Shown: piece by piece, positions 45,401 through 54,960 of the stretch
Layout: each line of letters begins with the position of its first letter
Position numbering within the stretch: position 1 is the first letter of the stretch
Assembly: GCF_029784135.1 (NCBI RefSeq)
Contig: NC_073746.1
Coordinates: forward strand, 36,251,378-36,315,377
Reading direction: 5' to 3'
From: Toxorhynchites rutilus septentrionalis
Taxonomy: Eukaryota > Arthropoda > Insecta > Diptera > Culicidae
DNA: 64,000 nt
Notes under the pieces: generated by a model
The model's input: the letters and a program-made list of their open reading frames with translations, nothing else
Told to the model about the DNA's origin: nothing
Databases searched by the model: none
Made by a program: the position numbers and the translations under genes

Positions 45401-48400
45401 TAGAACTCCCACCAGTTTACAAGGATTTGGCTGCAAGGGTTTGACAAACCGGTTGCGGATCTTCAGGGGACAGTCCAAATGACACCAATATTTTTTTCGT
45501 TTGTTAAATAATATATACATAATAAAACTGTGATATCAGATTAATCATAGTTATTTATTTTCTCGTTGAAAATCACATACTTTTTATGATGTTCATGGTG
45601 TACTACCCCCTTAATTTGCATCTGTGACTTTCAGGCATTCGAAACAATTCGTATTATCAACCTCGATTCATGTGTAATTACATTCTGCGGGAATTGCCAA
45701 GTAATTGCGAACTAATTTCCCTAATTTCAACGGCTTCTTCAATGTGATCTTCTGATTTAGGACTACGATACTCTGTAAGTGTGCCAAGGCAGAAACGATG
45801 TTACGTTTTTATGAAACAGATTTGACATCAATAACTCATTTTGCAGCGGAGGGGTTTTGATGATTTGTGGACCAATCGAATTGAAATTTGTTAGATTATG
45901 ATTTACCAGTCCCCAAATACTTTGAATTTACGAATAAGCCAGATTTGTTTTGTGATTTTTGAGCTTCCACAACCAAACCATCAATAAGAAGCACGAAACA
46001 TAGTGGCAAGGCGAGGCATTTTAGTATACAAATACCATTACATCCGAGCATTATATTGTAGCATTAAATTGTGACTTGTGGCTACTGTCACGCTCTTGAG
46101 TGCATTCTTAAAATATGCAGGATATGTATAATACATAGCTTGTATTGACGCGCAGAGGCAATGCATAAGAAAAAATTTGCGCCCTGAGCTCCACCCATTG
46201 ACAATTTCCGCTAAAGTGGCCTTGATAGAAAGATGAGCTAGTGTCGAAAATGTTGATTTTTGCCTCATGGGAATTTATTTTTTCAGCCTCAAAACTAATG
46301 AAAAATTAAATAACTTAAAAATACAGTTACATAGTTTTGTAGATCAGAAAGAACTCCATCTAATTGATACTTACCCTTTGCACACAAATCGTTGTAAAAT
46401 AAATGAAATATAAAAACGCTATGAATTTATTCCTCAACTCAATATATTACGAAGCGAATCGAATGAATGAAATTCGTAATCCTACGTCAACAATGCGTCT
46501 TGGATACCACTCTCTTTATTTTTACTCTCTCTGTAAGCGCTTTTCCTTTCGATACTTCCATGGATACTGTCGAAAGCGAAAAACGGTGTAAACACACAGC
46601 TACCGATGTCCGGTAACCGTTCGATTGAGAGGAGGCGATCTGGTGTAGCGGTAACATCCATACCTCTCACGCTAAAGGTCACGAGTTCAATTCTCGCTCC
46701 CGACATTCTTCCATAAATGGAAGTAAAAAGTGACGAACCAGCCAAAAGTGTTGAAAGTCACTATAATACAGAAAAAAAACCGTTCGATTAATCCATTAAT
46801 CGAATACTGAAAACAAAAAACGATTATCAAGTAATTTATAATCGAATGGAATGAATTATTTGCGTCGATTAATCCATCCAAAAATCAGTAAAGTCTGAAA
46901 AACAGTAAAAAACAGCCGCTGCTGTAATGAAAATTAAATCCCTTACGAAAATTGTGTCTGAAGACAATTTCATATCATAATTAGGAGTTTCAGTAAAAAT
47001 ATCGGGAATGTATAGACAGATGGTTAAGTGAGAATCAGGAACACGTGTTTCAAGTAATTAAATAACGTGATGTAAAATCTTTCATTCAAATTTCAACATT
47101 TTAAAACTGGCTTCGTAACTTCTTATCTGATAGAGATTACACTTTCGAGTAAGGGACCCAGATTATGGCCCCGAATTTAAAGTCGCCACCAGACGTCGGC
47201 ACTGAACAACTATCATCACGAATAAACTGAAATAATCATCGTCTCACTGCGTTCAGTGATAACGTTTTTGTTCGCAAAAACAATGTACCGTTTTGTCTCA
47301 TATTCCGAACTTCATTTTTGAATGTGAATTTGAATGTAAATGAATGTAAAGGAATGTAAATTTACTGAACTTTTATGTTATAAATAATTGAATGATCAAA
47401 ACCCTGACAATATTTGGGGTATAGGCTCCATTTTAACATCATTAACAGATATCGATAAAGCATATAATCTATATATATAAAAATGGAGTGATGTCTGTCT
47501 GTCTGTCTGATTCTTATAGACTCGGAAACTACTGAACCGATCGACATGAAAATTGGTATGTAGGGGTTTTTGGGGCCGGGGAAGGTTTTCGTGATATTTT
47601 GAGACCCCTCCCCCCTCTCTAAGGGGGGGCTGCCATACAAATTTCTGCATTACTCGGAAATTAACCAAGCAAACGAAACCAAAGTTGGCATGTGAAAGTT
47701 TTAGGGTGCAATAAATGTTTCTATGATGGTTAGACAGTCCTCCCCCACTCAAAGAGGGGGCTGCCATACAAATGAAACACAAATTTCTGCATTACTCGAG
47801 AATTAATCAAGCAAATGAAACCAAATTTGGCATGTGGAGGTTTTAGGATGCAATAAATGTTTCTATGGTGATAAGATACTCCTTCCCCCTCTCTTAGAGG
47901 GGGCTGCCATACAAATGAAACACAATATTTTTGCATTACTCGGAAATTAATCAATCAAACGAAACCAAAGATGGAATGTGAAAGTTTTAGGGTGCAATAA
48001 ATGTTTCTATGATGGTTAGACAGTCCTTCCCCCACTCAAAGGGGGGGCTGCCAAACAAATGAAACACAAATTTCTGCATTACTCGAGAATTAATCAAGCA
48101 AATGAAACCAAATTTGGCATGTGGAGGTTTTAGGATGCAATAAATGTTTCTATGGTGTTAAGATACTCCTTCCCCCTCTCTTAGAGGGGGCTGCCGTACA
48201 AATGAAACACAAATTTTTGCATTACCCGAGAATTAATCAAGCAAATTAAACCAAATTAGGCATATGGAAACTTTAGGGTGCAATGAATGTTTCTATGGTG
48301 GTTAGATACCCCTCCCCCTTCTCTTAGGGGTGGCTGCCATACAAATAAAACACAAATTTCTGCATTACTCGAGAATTAATCAAGTAAATGGGCGGGACGA

Positions 48401-51400
48401 AGTTTGCCGGGTTAGCTAGTTTATAATAATAAGCATTTTCAAAAAAAATGACAGACAAAACCAATGATAAAATGTTAGCGTTAGCGAATTCTGCAAAATG
48501 CTTGTTTAATGTAAATTTTTCAGTTTTTGTAGTTTTCTCAACTATTTTGTTTGCTGATTTCATGTTAAGTGCTAGAAAAGGTAAGAGTCTACAATAAATG
48601 AAAAAAAAGATATTTTATGCAGAAATCTTCATTAAAAATAGTATTAAAGGAGTGTTCGTAATATTATCAAATTTCCATGCATGATTCAAATTCCGAACAC
48701 TTCATTTTTTAATGAAAATTTACTGAACTTTAATGTTATAAATAATTGAATAATCATAACACTGACATTCTTTGGGTTACAGGCTTCATTTTAACATCTT
48801 TTACAGTTATCGATACAGCCTATAATTTATAATACCAATCATTTGCAAAAAATGTGACTGTCAAAACCAGACGCGGGAAGATTTGAACTACAGGGAGTAT
48901 ATATTTTGGTGTTTACTGGACAATCACTGAGCTTAGTTTTATTTTGTATGCCGCTAAATAGGGTAGTCCAAACCAACGAGCAACATTGTTCTAATAGACA
49001 CATAAATAACCGCAGACTGCGTTTTTTTATAAAAGCAAGATATAGGTACCGTTATGTCTCATATTCCGAACAGTCTCAAATTCCGAACACATAATTCTCA
49101 AATGTAAATTCACTGAACTTTAATTTTATAAATAATTGAATAATGAAAATCCTGGCATTCTTTGTGGTATAGGCTTCATTTTAACATAATTTACAGGTAT
49201 ACTGCCTATAACTCATAATACTAAGCATTGGCGTCGACTGGGGGGTGCGGAGGGGGCGGACCGCCCCCGGATGCGCGATTTTACAGGTGCAGGATGAACA
49301 GAATCTTTATGAAGAAATTGGATAAATATGATGTCTGACGAGGGGTGGGGGGTGCCCCGGGTGCAAAAGCTTCACTCGACGCCACGGATACTAAGCATTT
49401 GCAAAAAAGTAATTGTCAAAACCAGTGATAAAATGTTTGCGTTAGTAAATTCCGTAAAAACAAGTATCGTGAATATTTCAGTTTTTGTAGATGTTTTATC
49501 TATTTTGTTTGCTGTTTTTGTGTTATGTGCTATGAAAGGTAATAATCTGCTATAAATGAATGAAAAAAAGATCCAGTAGGCAGAAATTTTCATTCAAATT
49601 ATCATTCAAGTAATGTTCGTATTTTCAATCAAGTTTCGCATGCTTCGCATGCTTCAAATTCTGAACAGAAGATATTTGAACACACTATTTTCAGGCAAAT
49701 ACAGCAATAGTTCACAAATTGGGGTACAATCCAAAAATCAGAGAAGTGATTTTTATCGTTTTCGATTTATGATTTTTCATGAACCGTTTATCCGAAAAAT
49801 AATTTTTCCCCCTTTTTCCAAAAATGACTTTTTTGAAAAATTCATATCTTTTGAACTAATGGATCGATTCAGATGATCCAAATATTAAATTGAAACTAAT
49901 TCTTTGAAAAATATTAGACTTGCAGAAAAATTGGATTTTCCATATTCTTATCTTCTGTCCAATAAGTTACCACAACCAAAATATCTCAACTTTGGAAATT
50001 CATAACTCTATTGTATTGTATTGTATAAGAATATGTTACGTTCATATTTTTATCTTGGTGTGTGTAGGTGTAGTCGGCAACAATATCGGGAAAAATGAAA
50101 AAAAAAAATTTTTTCTGTTTTTTCAAAGATTTTCTGGACTAACACAAATTTTTGCTTGGAATTGCTGCATACGAATATGTTTGTTACGAATCGTTCATTC
50201 TGAGAGTCACGAAGGTATTGGTACTTCTGGCCTCCTCTAATTTTTCTGTCGAGTGTATTTTGTACCGCCAATAATGTTTCGCTAGACAAAGTTCGGTGTG
50301 AAGCTACGTCCTAAATTAGGTATAAGGGAAAATCAACATGATGGGGAATTAAGGAATCTGCAACATAAACAAACAAACAAATGATCTGTTGTGACTTACC
50401 TGTGTTCATTGAGAACATTATACATCACATCAAGTGTCCAGAGTGACACTGTGGAACACAGGTAGAGTGTCAATTATTGTAGAGATCGTCCTACCTCTTC
50501 ACTCTGAATTGAAGAGGGGCTATAAATTCCATTCACAACAAGTCAAACATCGCACTTCAAAATTATCATTTGCTATACTTGTATGGGCTCTGTTCATGTA
50601 CCTACCAATGTACAGTATTGGTCTATTTTCTACGCGAGAAGATTTGAACTACAGGGAGTATATATTTTGGTGTTTACTGGACAATCACTGAGCTTAGTTT
50701 TATTTTGTATGCCGCTAAATAGGGTAGTCCAAACCAACGAGAAACATTGTTCTAATAGACACATAAATAACCGCAGACTGCGTTTTTTTAATAAAAGCAA
50801 GATATAGGTACCGTTTTGTCTCATATTCCGAACACATAATTTTTAAATGTAAATTCACTGAACTTTAATTTATTAAATAATTGAATAATGATAATCCTGA
50901 CCTTCTTTGTGGTATAGGCTTCATTTTAACATAAATTACAGGTATCGATACTGCCTATAACTCATAATACTAAGCAGTGGCGTCGACTGGGGGGTGCGGA
51001 GGGGGCGGACCGCCCCCGGATGCGCGATTTTACGGGTGCAGAATGAACAGAATCTCTATGAAGAAATTGGATAAATATGATTTCTGACGGGGGGTCGGGG
51101 GTGCCCGGGTGCAAAAGCTTCACTCGACGCCACTGATACTAAGCATTTGCTAAAAAGTGACTGTCAAAACCAGCGGTAATATGTTTGCGCTAGCAAGTTC
51201 TTAATTTGTCCCGCGTAAGATTACGTCCCGCGAAACGTCCCGCATTTGGCAAAAGAAACGAAAATGTCCCGCAATATCAATATATTTCATTATATTATAT
51301 TATTCATATTCATATTATATAGTAGCTCAAAAGTTATGTTTAAAATAAACTGACCAGACGTCCCGCATTTCAATAAAATGTCCCGCGTAAGATTCCGTCC

Positions 51401-53972
51401 CGCGAAACGTCCCGCATTTGGCAAAAGAAACGAAAATGTCCCGCGATATCAATATATTTCATTATTACAACTTGATTATGTTGATTTTCTTAAATGGATG
51501 AACCTCAAAAAAAAACTTTTATTTGGCAGACTGTTCAAGAGCGCTTCTAATGCATCCAAAGATTAATAAGATGAGCTGGTTTCATCGCACCGACAGTGGG
51601 CTTTTTGTTAAGAGAGTGTCAACTGGAAGCGACAGCAACAAAATTGGAAAATGATTTTTATAAAAGCTCCTTATTGATTCGCAGGAACCAACGTGAGTCA
51701 GACGAAAAGTTCATCTTTGGTCCCCTAGCTCGGTCAGGGCTTAACGTTTTAAATAAGTCCGAAGAACTAGTGTATACTCAACTGGAAGAGGCAGGGTTGT
51801 TTGATGAAGTATCGTAAGTGAAGCGCTGGGCGGTCTTACGGAAGTTGGCCCGAACCTCAACCATGACCGATGAACATCTCATCTCGGCTTGTTCTTTTAC
51901 CTTTTCGTGGCTTTGGTGGTCGACTGCCTCTCCAATTTGGCCATTTGTCTAAAAGCCATGGCCATTCGCCTAAATGTTCGGAAGGTTGGCGATCTTCGCG
52001 ACAATTGTTATCTCCAGCCGATCCATTCTCCAGTGATCTTTTGACATAATGGGCTGATCCCAGGTTCAGCATAAAGACCACATCACCTTCGCAACTTCCG
52101 GTAAGCACATCGTACTATATATCTCCCCGTTCACCATATGACTCGAAAGAAGAGCGGATTGGACCTTCCCTTCCCGTCTGTCAGAGAAGGACCTTCTTCG
52201 AGAACTTGATGTGGATGATATATTCGACGTCATCGCTTACTTGGCGAACGTAAAGTACGAGCATTCCATTCGGTAATTTGAAGAAAATTGCAGAATTTGA
52301 ATCGTGCTTGCCAGGCGTAAATGCGTAAATGATTGAGTGAGTGATTTTCAGGCGTAAGCAAAATCTAAACCACCGAAAAATCACAATCGAGTACCCATAC
52401 TTGGAAGGAAATAACACAGATCAGTTTAGACTCGCTAAACTATGGTTTATGTTCACATAACATATATACATAACGTTTTGTTTTTCGTGTCCCGCGTTAG
52501 ACCTCTGGCCATCTGGTCACTTTAGTTTAAGAAGAAATTGCATTTTTGTTGTTCGGAACTTTAGACAAATGTAATCAAACATATTTTGAGTTTTTCACTA
52601 TGAATATGTATTTGTAAATCAATTGATTGGTGGACTAATAAAAGAAAAGACTCTATTGTATCCAAAAATCACATTAATTTCGCGAAAAAGCTTCCATTAA
52701 CACCAGCTGATCGGCAAGCGGAACATTTGGCCCACAAATTGCATTCCACGCAAACCACGTAATAAATAATACAGCTGAATAGTTTATTGACGCTATGCCA
52801 AACTATGTTAACTACATAAACATAGCATGTAAATGAACGCTCCGTCGGTGGAATACTAGAATTAAATTTTATTAAATCCTAGGAAATGTATTTTTGAATG
52901 AATCACTAAATGACAAATTACCGTTATATTATGCTAAACTATGTTCAATAATATTAAAGAATTGATAAAATAGACCATATGAACCATCAAAATATCTTAT
53001 ATTAATCATCTTCCCCACTTAATCACAGCTATCTTCACGTTGCCATCGTACAGGAGTCCAGCGATATGGTCGAGAAGTTAATAGGATCAGTTCCTGCATC
53101 CTGGCTGGATATTCAGAACGCCTTCGGCCATACACCTCTGCACCTAGCAATGCTTACAGGTCAACGTAAAATCGTTCGACGGTTGCTCGAAGCTGGCAGT
53201 AGGAGTGAGTTACGCGATGCCGAAGGAAACACTGCACTCCATCTAGCCTGCCTGAAAAACAGAATCGACTGTGTCAAGGAATTTCTAGAATTTTTGAGCG
53301 GTGGCGCCAGTAGGGAGAAAAGTGTTGCTGTTAGGAAAGGCGAACTTATTCAGAACTTGGAAGCACGAAATTACGATGGTGAGAAAAACGATGAACCTTT
53401 GCTAGAACAAGATTACATTTCATAAATAAGCCACCACATTACTCATGCGTATTTCTTATTCACTCTAGGCAAACGATGCGTCCACATAGCTGCTGAACTA
53501 TCCAACGTCGACATTCTACTATGTCTGGTTAAGGCGGGAGCTGACATCAATTCACGGGTAAGTAATTTCAGTCTTCATACCAACCAATCGAGCAAATGTT
53601 TAAATTTCGTGTGTTAACCACCAGGAAGCCAAATCGGGCTATACGGCCCTGCACATAGCGATCGAGGCCGGCAACGAGCAGTTTGTGAACCTGCTACTGA
53701 ACGAATGTCCCAATCTATGGCTAGAGCAGGTGACATACGCTGGTCTTACCGCGTACCAGCTGGCCGCCATTCTACACAACCAACGATTGCTGAACGGGTT
53801 GAAGAATCGCGGCGCGGAACCGCTTACTCCACCGGATAGTGATTACGATGAAGAGGACAGCGAGGACGATGAGCAGGTAAATGGTTCAAAGTTTTCGGAT
53901 GATTTGAACTCACCTAATTATTTGTTTTGTTTTTTCTCACAGATTATTGACGGTCACCGCAATGGAGTTTGA
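42034..53972 (+). CDS. cact: Cactus-like IkappaB protein, plus-strand paralogue, complete (5 exons, 362 aa)
   Basis: Inhibitor of Rel/NF-kappaB factors in Toll signalling; it acts in the cytoplasm and is destroyed after phosphorylation. Coding exons: 42034-42401, 53029-53378, 53469-53557, 53625-53876, 53943-53972, all GT-AG, phases 2, 1, 0, 0. The start ATG at 42034 has a good context (GCCATGG). Residues 29-34 are DSGFDS, an IkappaB phosphodegron with conserved spacing; another DSG is at 64-66. Six ankyrin repeats follow, from about residue 124 to 335, with motifs such as FGHTPLHLA, EGNTALHLA, KRCVHIAAEL, SGYTALHIAIEAGN and GLTAYQLAA. The tail (PPDSDYDEEDSEDDEQ) is acidic and PEST-like. At 362 residues it is shorter than Drosophila Cactus (about 500), mainly in the N-terminal part. 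The first intron is 10.6 kb; the others are 66-90 bp. Confidence 0.92.
42402..44260. other. Intron 1 of plus-strand cactus, repeat fragments, no gene
   Basis: The part at 42736-42963 shares sequence with 34192-34240 and has a minus-strand frame (MDVMMIQNQNNQHIF...); 43788-44030 holds another minus-strand frame with no recognised domain. These are likely pieces of an unidentified dispersed element. Confidence 0.35.
44262..44740 (+). repeat. Two direct copies of a repeat of about 275-285 bp
   Basis: GTCGAACAATAGTATTGAGT at 44563-44582 repeats TTCGAACAATAGTATTGAGT at 44287-44306. GATAAGACGATTTC and AATAAGACAATAAG, AAAAGCTTATTCAG and AAAAGCTTACTTAG, and TTGGATAACACGCCAGTGAAA and GGGTAATATGCCAGAGAAA recur in the same order. 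This is an old tandem duplication. Confidence 0.7.
45136..45418. mobile_element. MITE-like unit with perfect 19-bp inverted ends
   Basis: AAACTGGTGGGAGTTCTAC (45136-45154) is exactly inverted at 45400-45418. The interior also folds partly (AAATTTCCTG, TTTTTCACAAAA). It has no coding capacity. Outer boundaries could extend slightly further. Confidence 0.65.
45419..46614. other. Intron sequence, no feature seen
   Basis: No gene or bounded repeat recognised. TCCTACGTCA lies near 46481. Confidence 0.3.
46615..46789 (+). repeat. Short tRNA-derived SINE with perfect 12-bp target duplication
   Basis: AACCGTTCGATT occurs at 46615-46626 and 46778-46789. The 151-bp body starts with a tRNA-like head: A box GGTGTAGCGG and B box GAGTTCAATTCTCG. 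It ends in CACTATAATACAGAAAAAA. The body is shorter than in the SINEs at 20215 and 63229 and different in sequence, so it is another family. Confidence 0.88.
46930..47215 (+). repeat. Dispersed repeat shared with 58265-58440 (inverted)
   Basis: Words such as GTGTCTGAAGACAATTT, GTTTCAGTAAAAATATCGGG, ATTTTAAAACTGGCTTCG, GATAGAGATTACACTTTCGA and AAAGTCGCCACCAGACGTC recur in reverse complement and reversed order at 58265-58440, inside the hAT-type element there. No coding capacity. Confidence 0.7.
47468..48419 (+). mobile_element. Complete non-autonomous Helitron, 952 bp, with empty site elsewhere
   Basis: Starts TCTATATATATAAAAATGG after host A and ends GGGCGGGACGAAGTTTGCCG, GGTTAGCTAG before host T, matching the Helitron rule (5' TC, 3' CTAG, insertion between A and T). 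Joining the flanks gives GCATATAA|TTTATAATA, which matches the uninterrupted CCTATAATTTATAATAC at 48813-48829. It carries about five minisatellite units with GGGGGCTGCCATACAAAT and a CCCCCTCTC tract. No Rep/helicase protein. Confidence 0.93.
48880..51200 (+). repeat. Segmental direct duplication, about 590 bp, copies at 48880-49470 and 50638-51200
   Basis: Both copies read GAAGATTTGAACTACAGGGA, TGTTTACTGGACAATCACTG, CCGCTAAATAGGGTAGTCC and AACCGCAGACTGCG in order, then the tandem repeat unit, then the same GTCGAC-type insertion. Identity is above 90% by eye. The 1.17 kb between the copies holds a fragment of the foldback element (49785-49935). Confidence 0.85.
49223..49390. mobile_element. 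Small MITE with TGGCGTCGA/TCGACGCCA ends (two duplicated copies)
   Basis: Starts TTGGCGTCGACTGGGGGG and ends TCACTCGACGCCAC. ATACTAAGCA flanks it on both sides. The G-rich interior has GGAGGGGGCGGACCGCCCCC, itself a hairpin. An identical insertion at the same place lies at 50982-51133 in the duplicated block, so it was there before the duplication. Confidence 0.7.
51207..51465 (+). repeat. Direct repeat with GTCCCGC motifs
   Basis: TGTCCCGCGTAAGATT at 51207 recurs at 51379, and both continue CGTCCCGCGAAACGTCCCGC, ATTTGGCAAAAGAAACG and CAATATATTTCATTAT for about 87 bp. GTCCCGCGTTAG also appears near 52489. The GTCCCGC words are spaced as if part of an element end. Confidence 0.65.
51466..53028. 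other. Distal intron 1, possible unidentified element fragment
   Basis: A plus frame at 51596-51817 (RRNQRESDEKFIFGPLARSG then LVYTQLEEAGLFDEVS) looks protein-like but matches no family I know. The following 51840-52440 has GC-richer, broken frames on the minus strand, suggesting an old transposon bracketed by the GTCCCGC repeats (51379 and 52489). Not resolved. Confidence 0.3.
53029..53378 (+). CDS. cact: Plus-strand cactus paralogue, exon 2 (ankyrin repeats 1-3)
   Basis: Acceptor TTAATCACAG, then YLHVAIVQE after the split Thr codon. The ankyrin motifs are FGHTPLHLAMLTG and EGNTALHLACLKN. An insert (SGGASREKSVAVRKGEL) precedes repeat 4, where the minus-strand copy has a different linker. 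The donor GTGAGA follows NYDG. Confidence 0.93.
53469..53557 (+). CDS. cact: Plus-strand cactus paralogue, exon 3 (ankyrin repeat 4)
   Basis: Acceptor CACTCTAG. It reads KRCVHIAAELSNVDILLCL and VKAGADINSR, a typical ankyrin repeat, and ends at donor GTAAGT in phase 0. Confidence 0.9.
53625..53876 (+). CDS. cact: Plus-strand cactus paralogue, exon 4 (ankyrin repeats 5-6 and acidic tail)
   Basis: Acceptor TTAACCACCAG. It encodes SGYTALHIAIEAGNEQFVNL and GLTAYQLAAILHNQRLLNGL, then the acidic PDSDYDEEDSEDDEQ. The exon is 252 bp, an exact number of codons, and the donor is GTAAAT. Confidence 0.92.
53943..53972 (+). CDS. cact: Plus-strand cactus paralogue, terminal exon 5
   Basis: After the acceptor TTTTTCTCACAG ten codons read IIDGHRNGV and stop. 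The preceding 66-bp intron has no in-frame stop and a length divisible by three, so its retention would add 22 residues without changing the end. Confidence 0.75.
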   Translation: MIDGHRNGV

Positions 53973-54321
53973 GGCTTAATGCGATTACAACTCTGGAAGA
54001 CTGACTAGAATATGACCTTGATGTCATTAATGTAACTCAATAGCTAAGGGCTTCATGCTTGTGATTTCTGTATGAAATTACGTTTATAGAATTTTATTAG
54101 ATTTAAGTACAGAATATAGTTAATTATAGCGACCTAATGATAATATCAGAATATATATATATACAAATTGATAACGAACTTGTTCGAACTACGTGTGTTT
54201 ACTGTTATGAGCCTCAAAACCTACCACTTTTCAAGTGCGATGTCGCTTCTTTCTAGCAACGATGAAGTTCGGTCTGTACGAGAAGCGTGTGGCAACTATC
54301 GCGTGTTTTTAAAAGAAATGC
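53973..54321 (+). other. 3' flank of plus-strand cactus
   Basis: The 3' untranslated region should begin here. No canonical AATAAA was found in the first 200 bases. The end of transcription cannot be placed. An AT dinucleotide run lies near 54152-54163. Confidence 0.35.
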
Positions 54322-54960
54322 TTATGTATCACCTATATTTATATTATCGCCTTCAAAATAGGCCCCTTCAGAAGCGGTACACTTTTCACAACGAACAATC
54401 CATTCATCGAAACGCTTTTTATGGTCGTATTCAAGCATTTTAATCTCTTTGGACTGAAAATAGCGCACCTTCAAGGTGTGCTTGGGATCATTGTCCTGTT
54501 GGAAAATATAGCTTTTATATTCATTTTCCTGAGTAACGGCTTTTTTTCGGCAAGTTTTCCTCCAAGACAATGACGTAGGACTCAGCAGTCTTCTTTACAT
54601 CGATCTTGACGAGACTGTCCACCCCATTCCAAGAAAAACAATCCCTCACAAGAAACGATTCTCCACCGTGTTTAACTGTTGCTTGAGTAGGCTGGATAGC
54701 TCAGAATTCAGGCTGTCATTTCTTTGTGTTTTTAACCTCAAACTTACTTTAATCGGTCCAAACAATCTTCTTCCAAAAGTCAGTATGACTGGAGCTCCTG
54801 GTCGTGGACCGTCATCATTCTCCTTGAACCGTTTTGCTCAAGTTTTGGTGTCAGAGGATTTTCTTCATTTCAAAATAAATCATGCAAAATGCATACTCTA
54901 GTTGCAAATCATGACTATGTACCAAAATTGTATAAAAATGTCGAAATAATGATAATTTTT
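54322..54960 (-). pseudogene. Tc1/mariner transposase relic
   Basis: The minus-strand frame 54570-54322 reads IFQQDNDPKHTLKV, the second catalytic Asp region of Tc1 transposases, then changes to RFDEWIVRCEKCTASEGAYF, which looks like the C-terminus of a mariner transposase. Codons further right (54780-54700 on minus) read FGRRLFGPIKVSLRL, a Tc1-like stretch. It is a broken and possibly chimeric remnant. Confidence 0.6.

Larger units (their letters stand above)
47270..51210 (+). repeat. Four tandemly arranged copies of an intron repeat
   Basis: A unit with TCATATTCCGAAC, ACTGAACTTTAAT, ATAAATAATTGAATAAT, GGTATAGGCTTCATTTTAAC, CAGGTATCGATACTGCCTATAA and AAAACCAGTGATAAAATG occurs at 47296-48570 (split by a Helitron), 48690-48870, 49055-49530 and 50815-51200. 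The copies are in the same orientation and differ in age. The second, third and fourth provide the empty site for the Helitron in the first. Confidence 0.8.

Noticed and set aside
46632..46703. Possible tRNA gene
   Set aside because: Bounded by 12-bp duplications with an A-rich tail, so it is a SINE.
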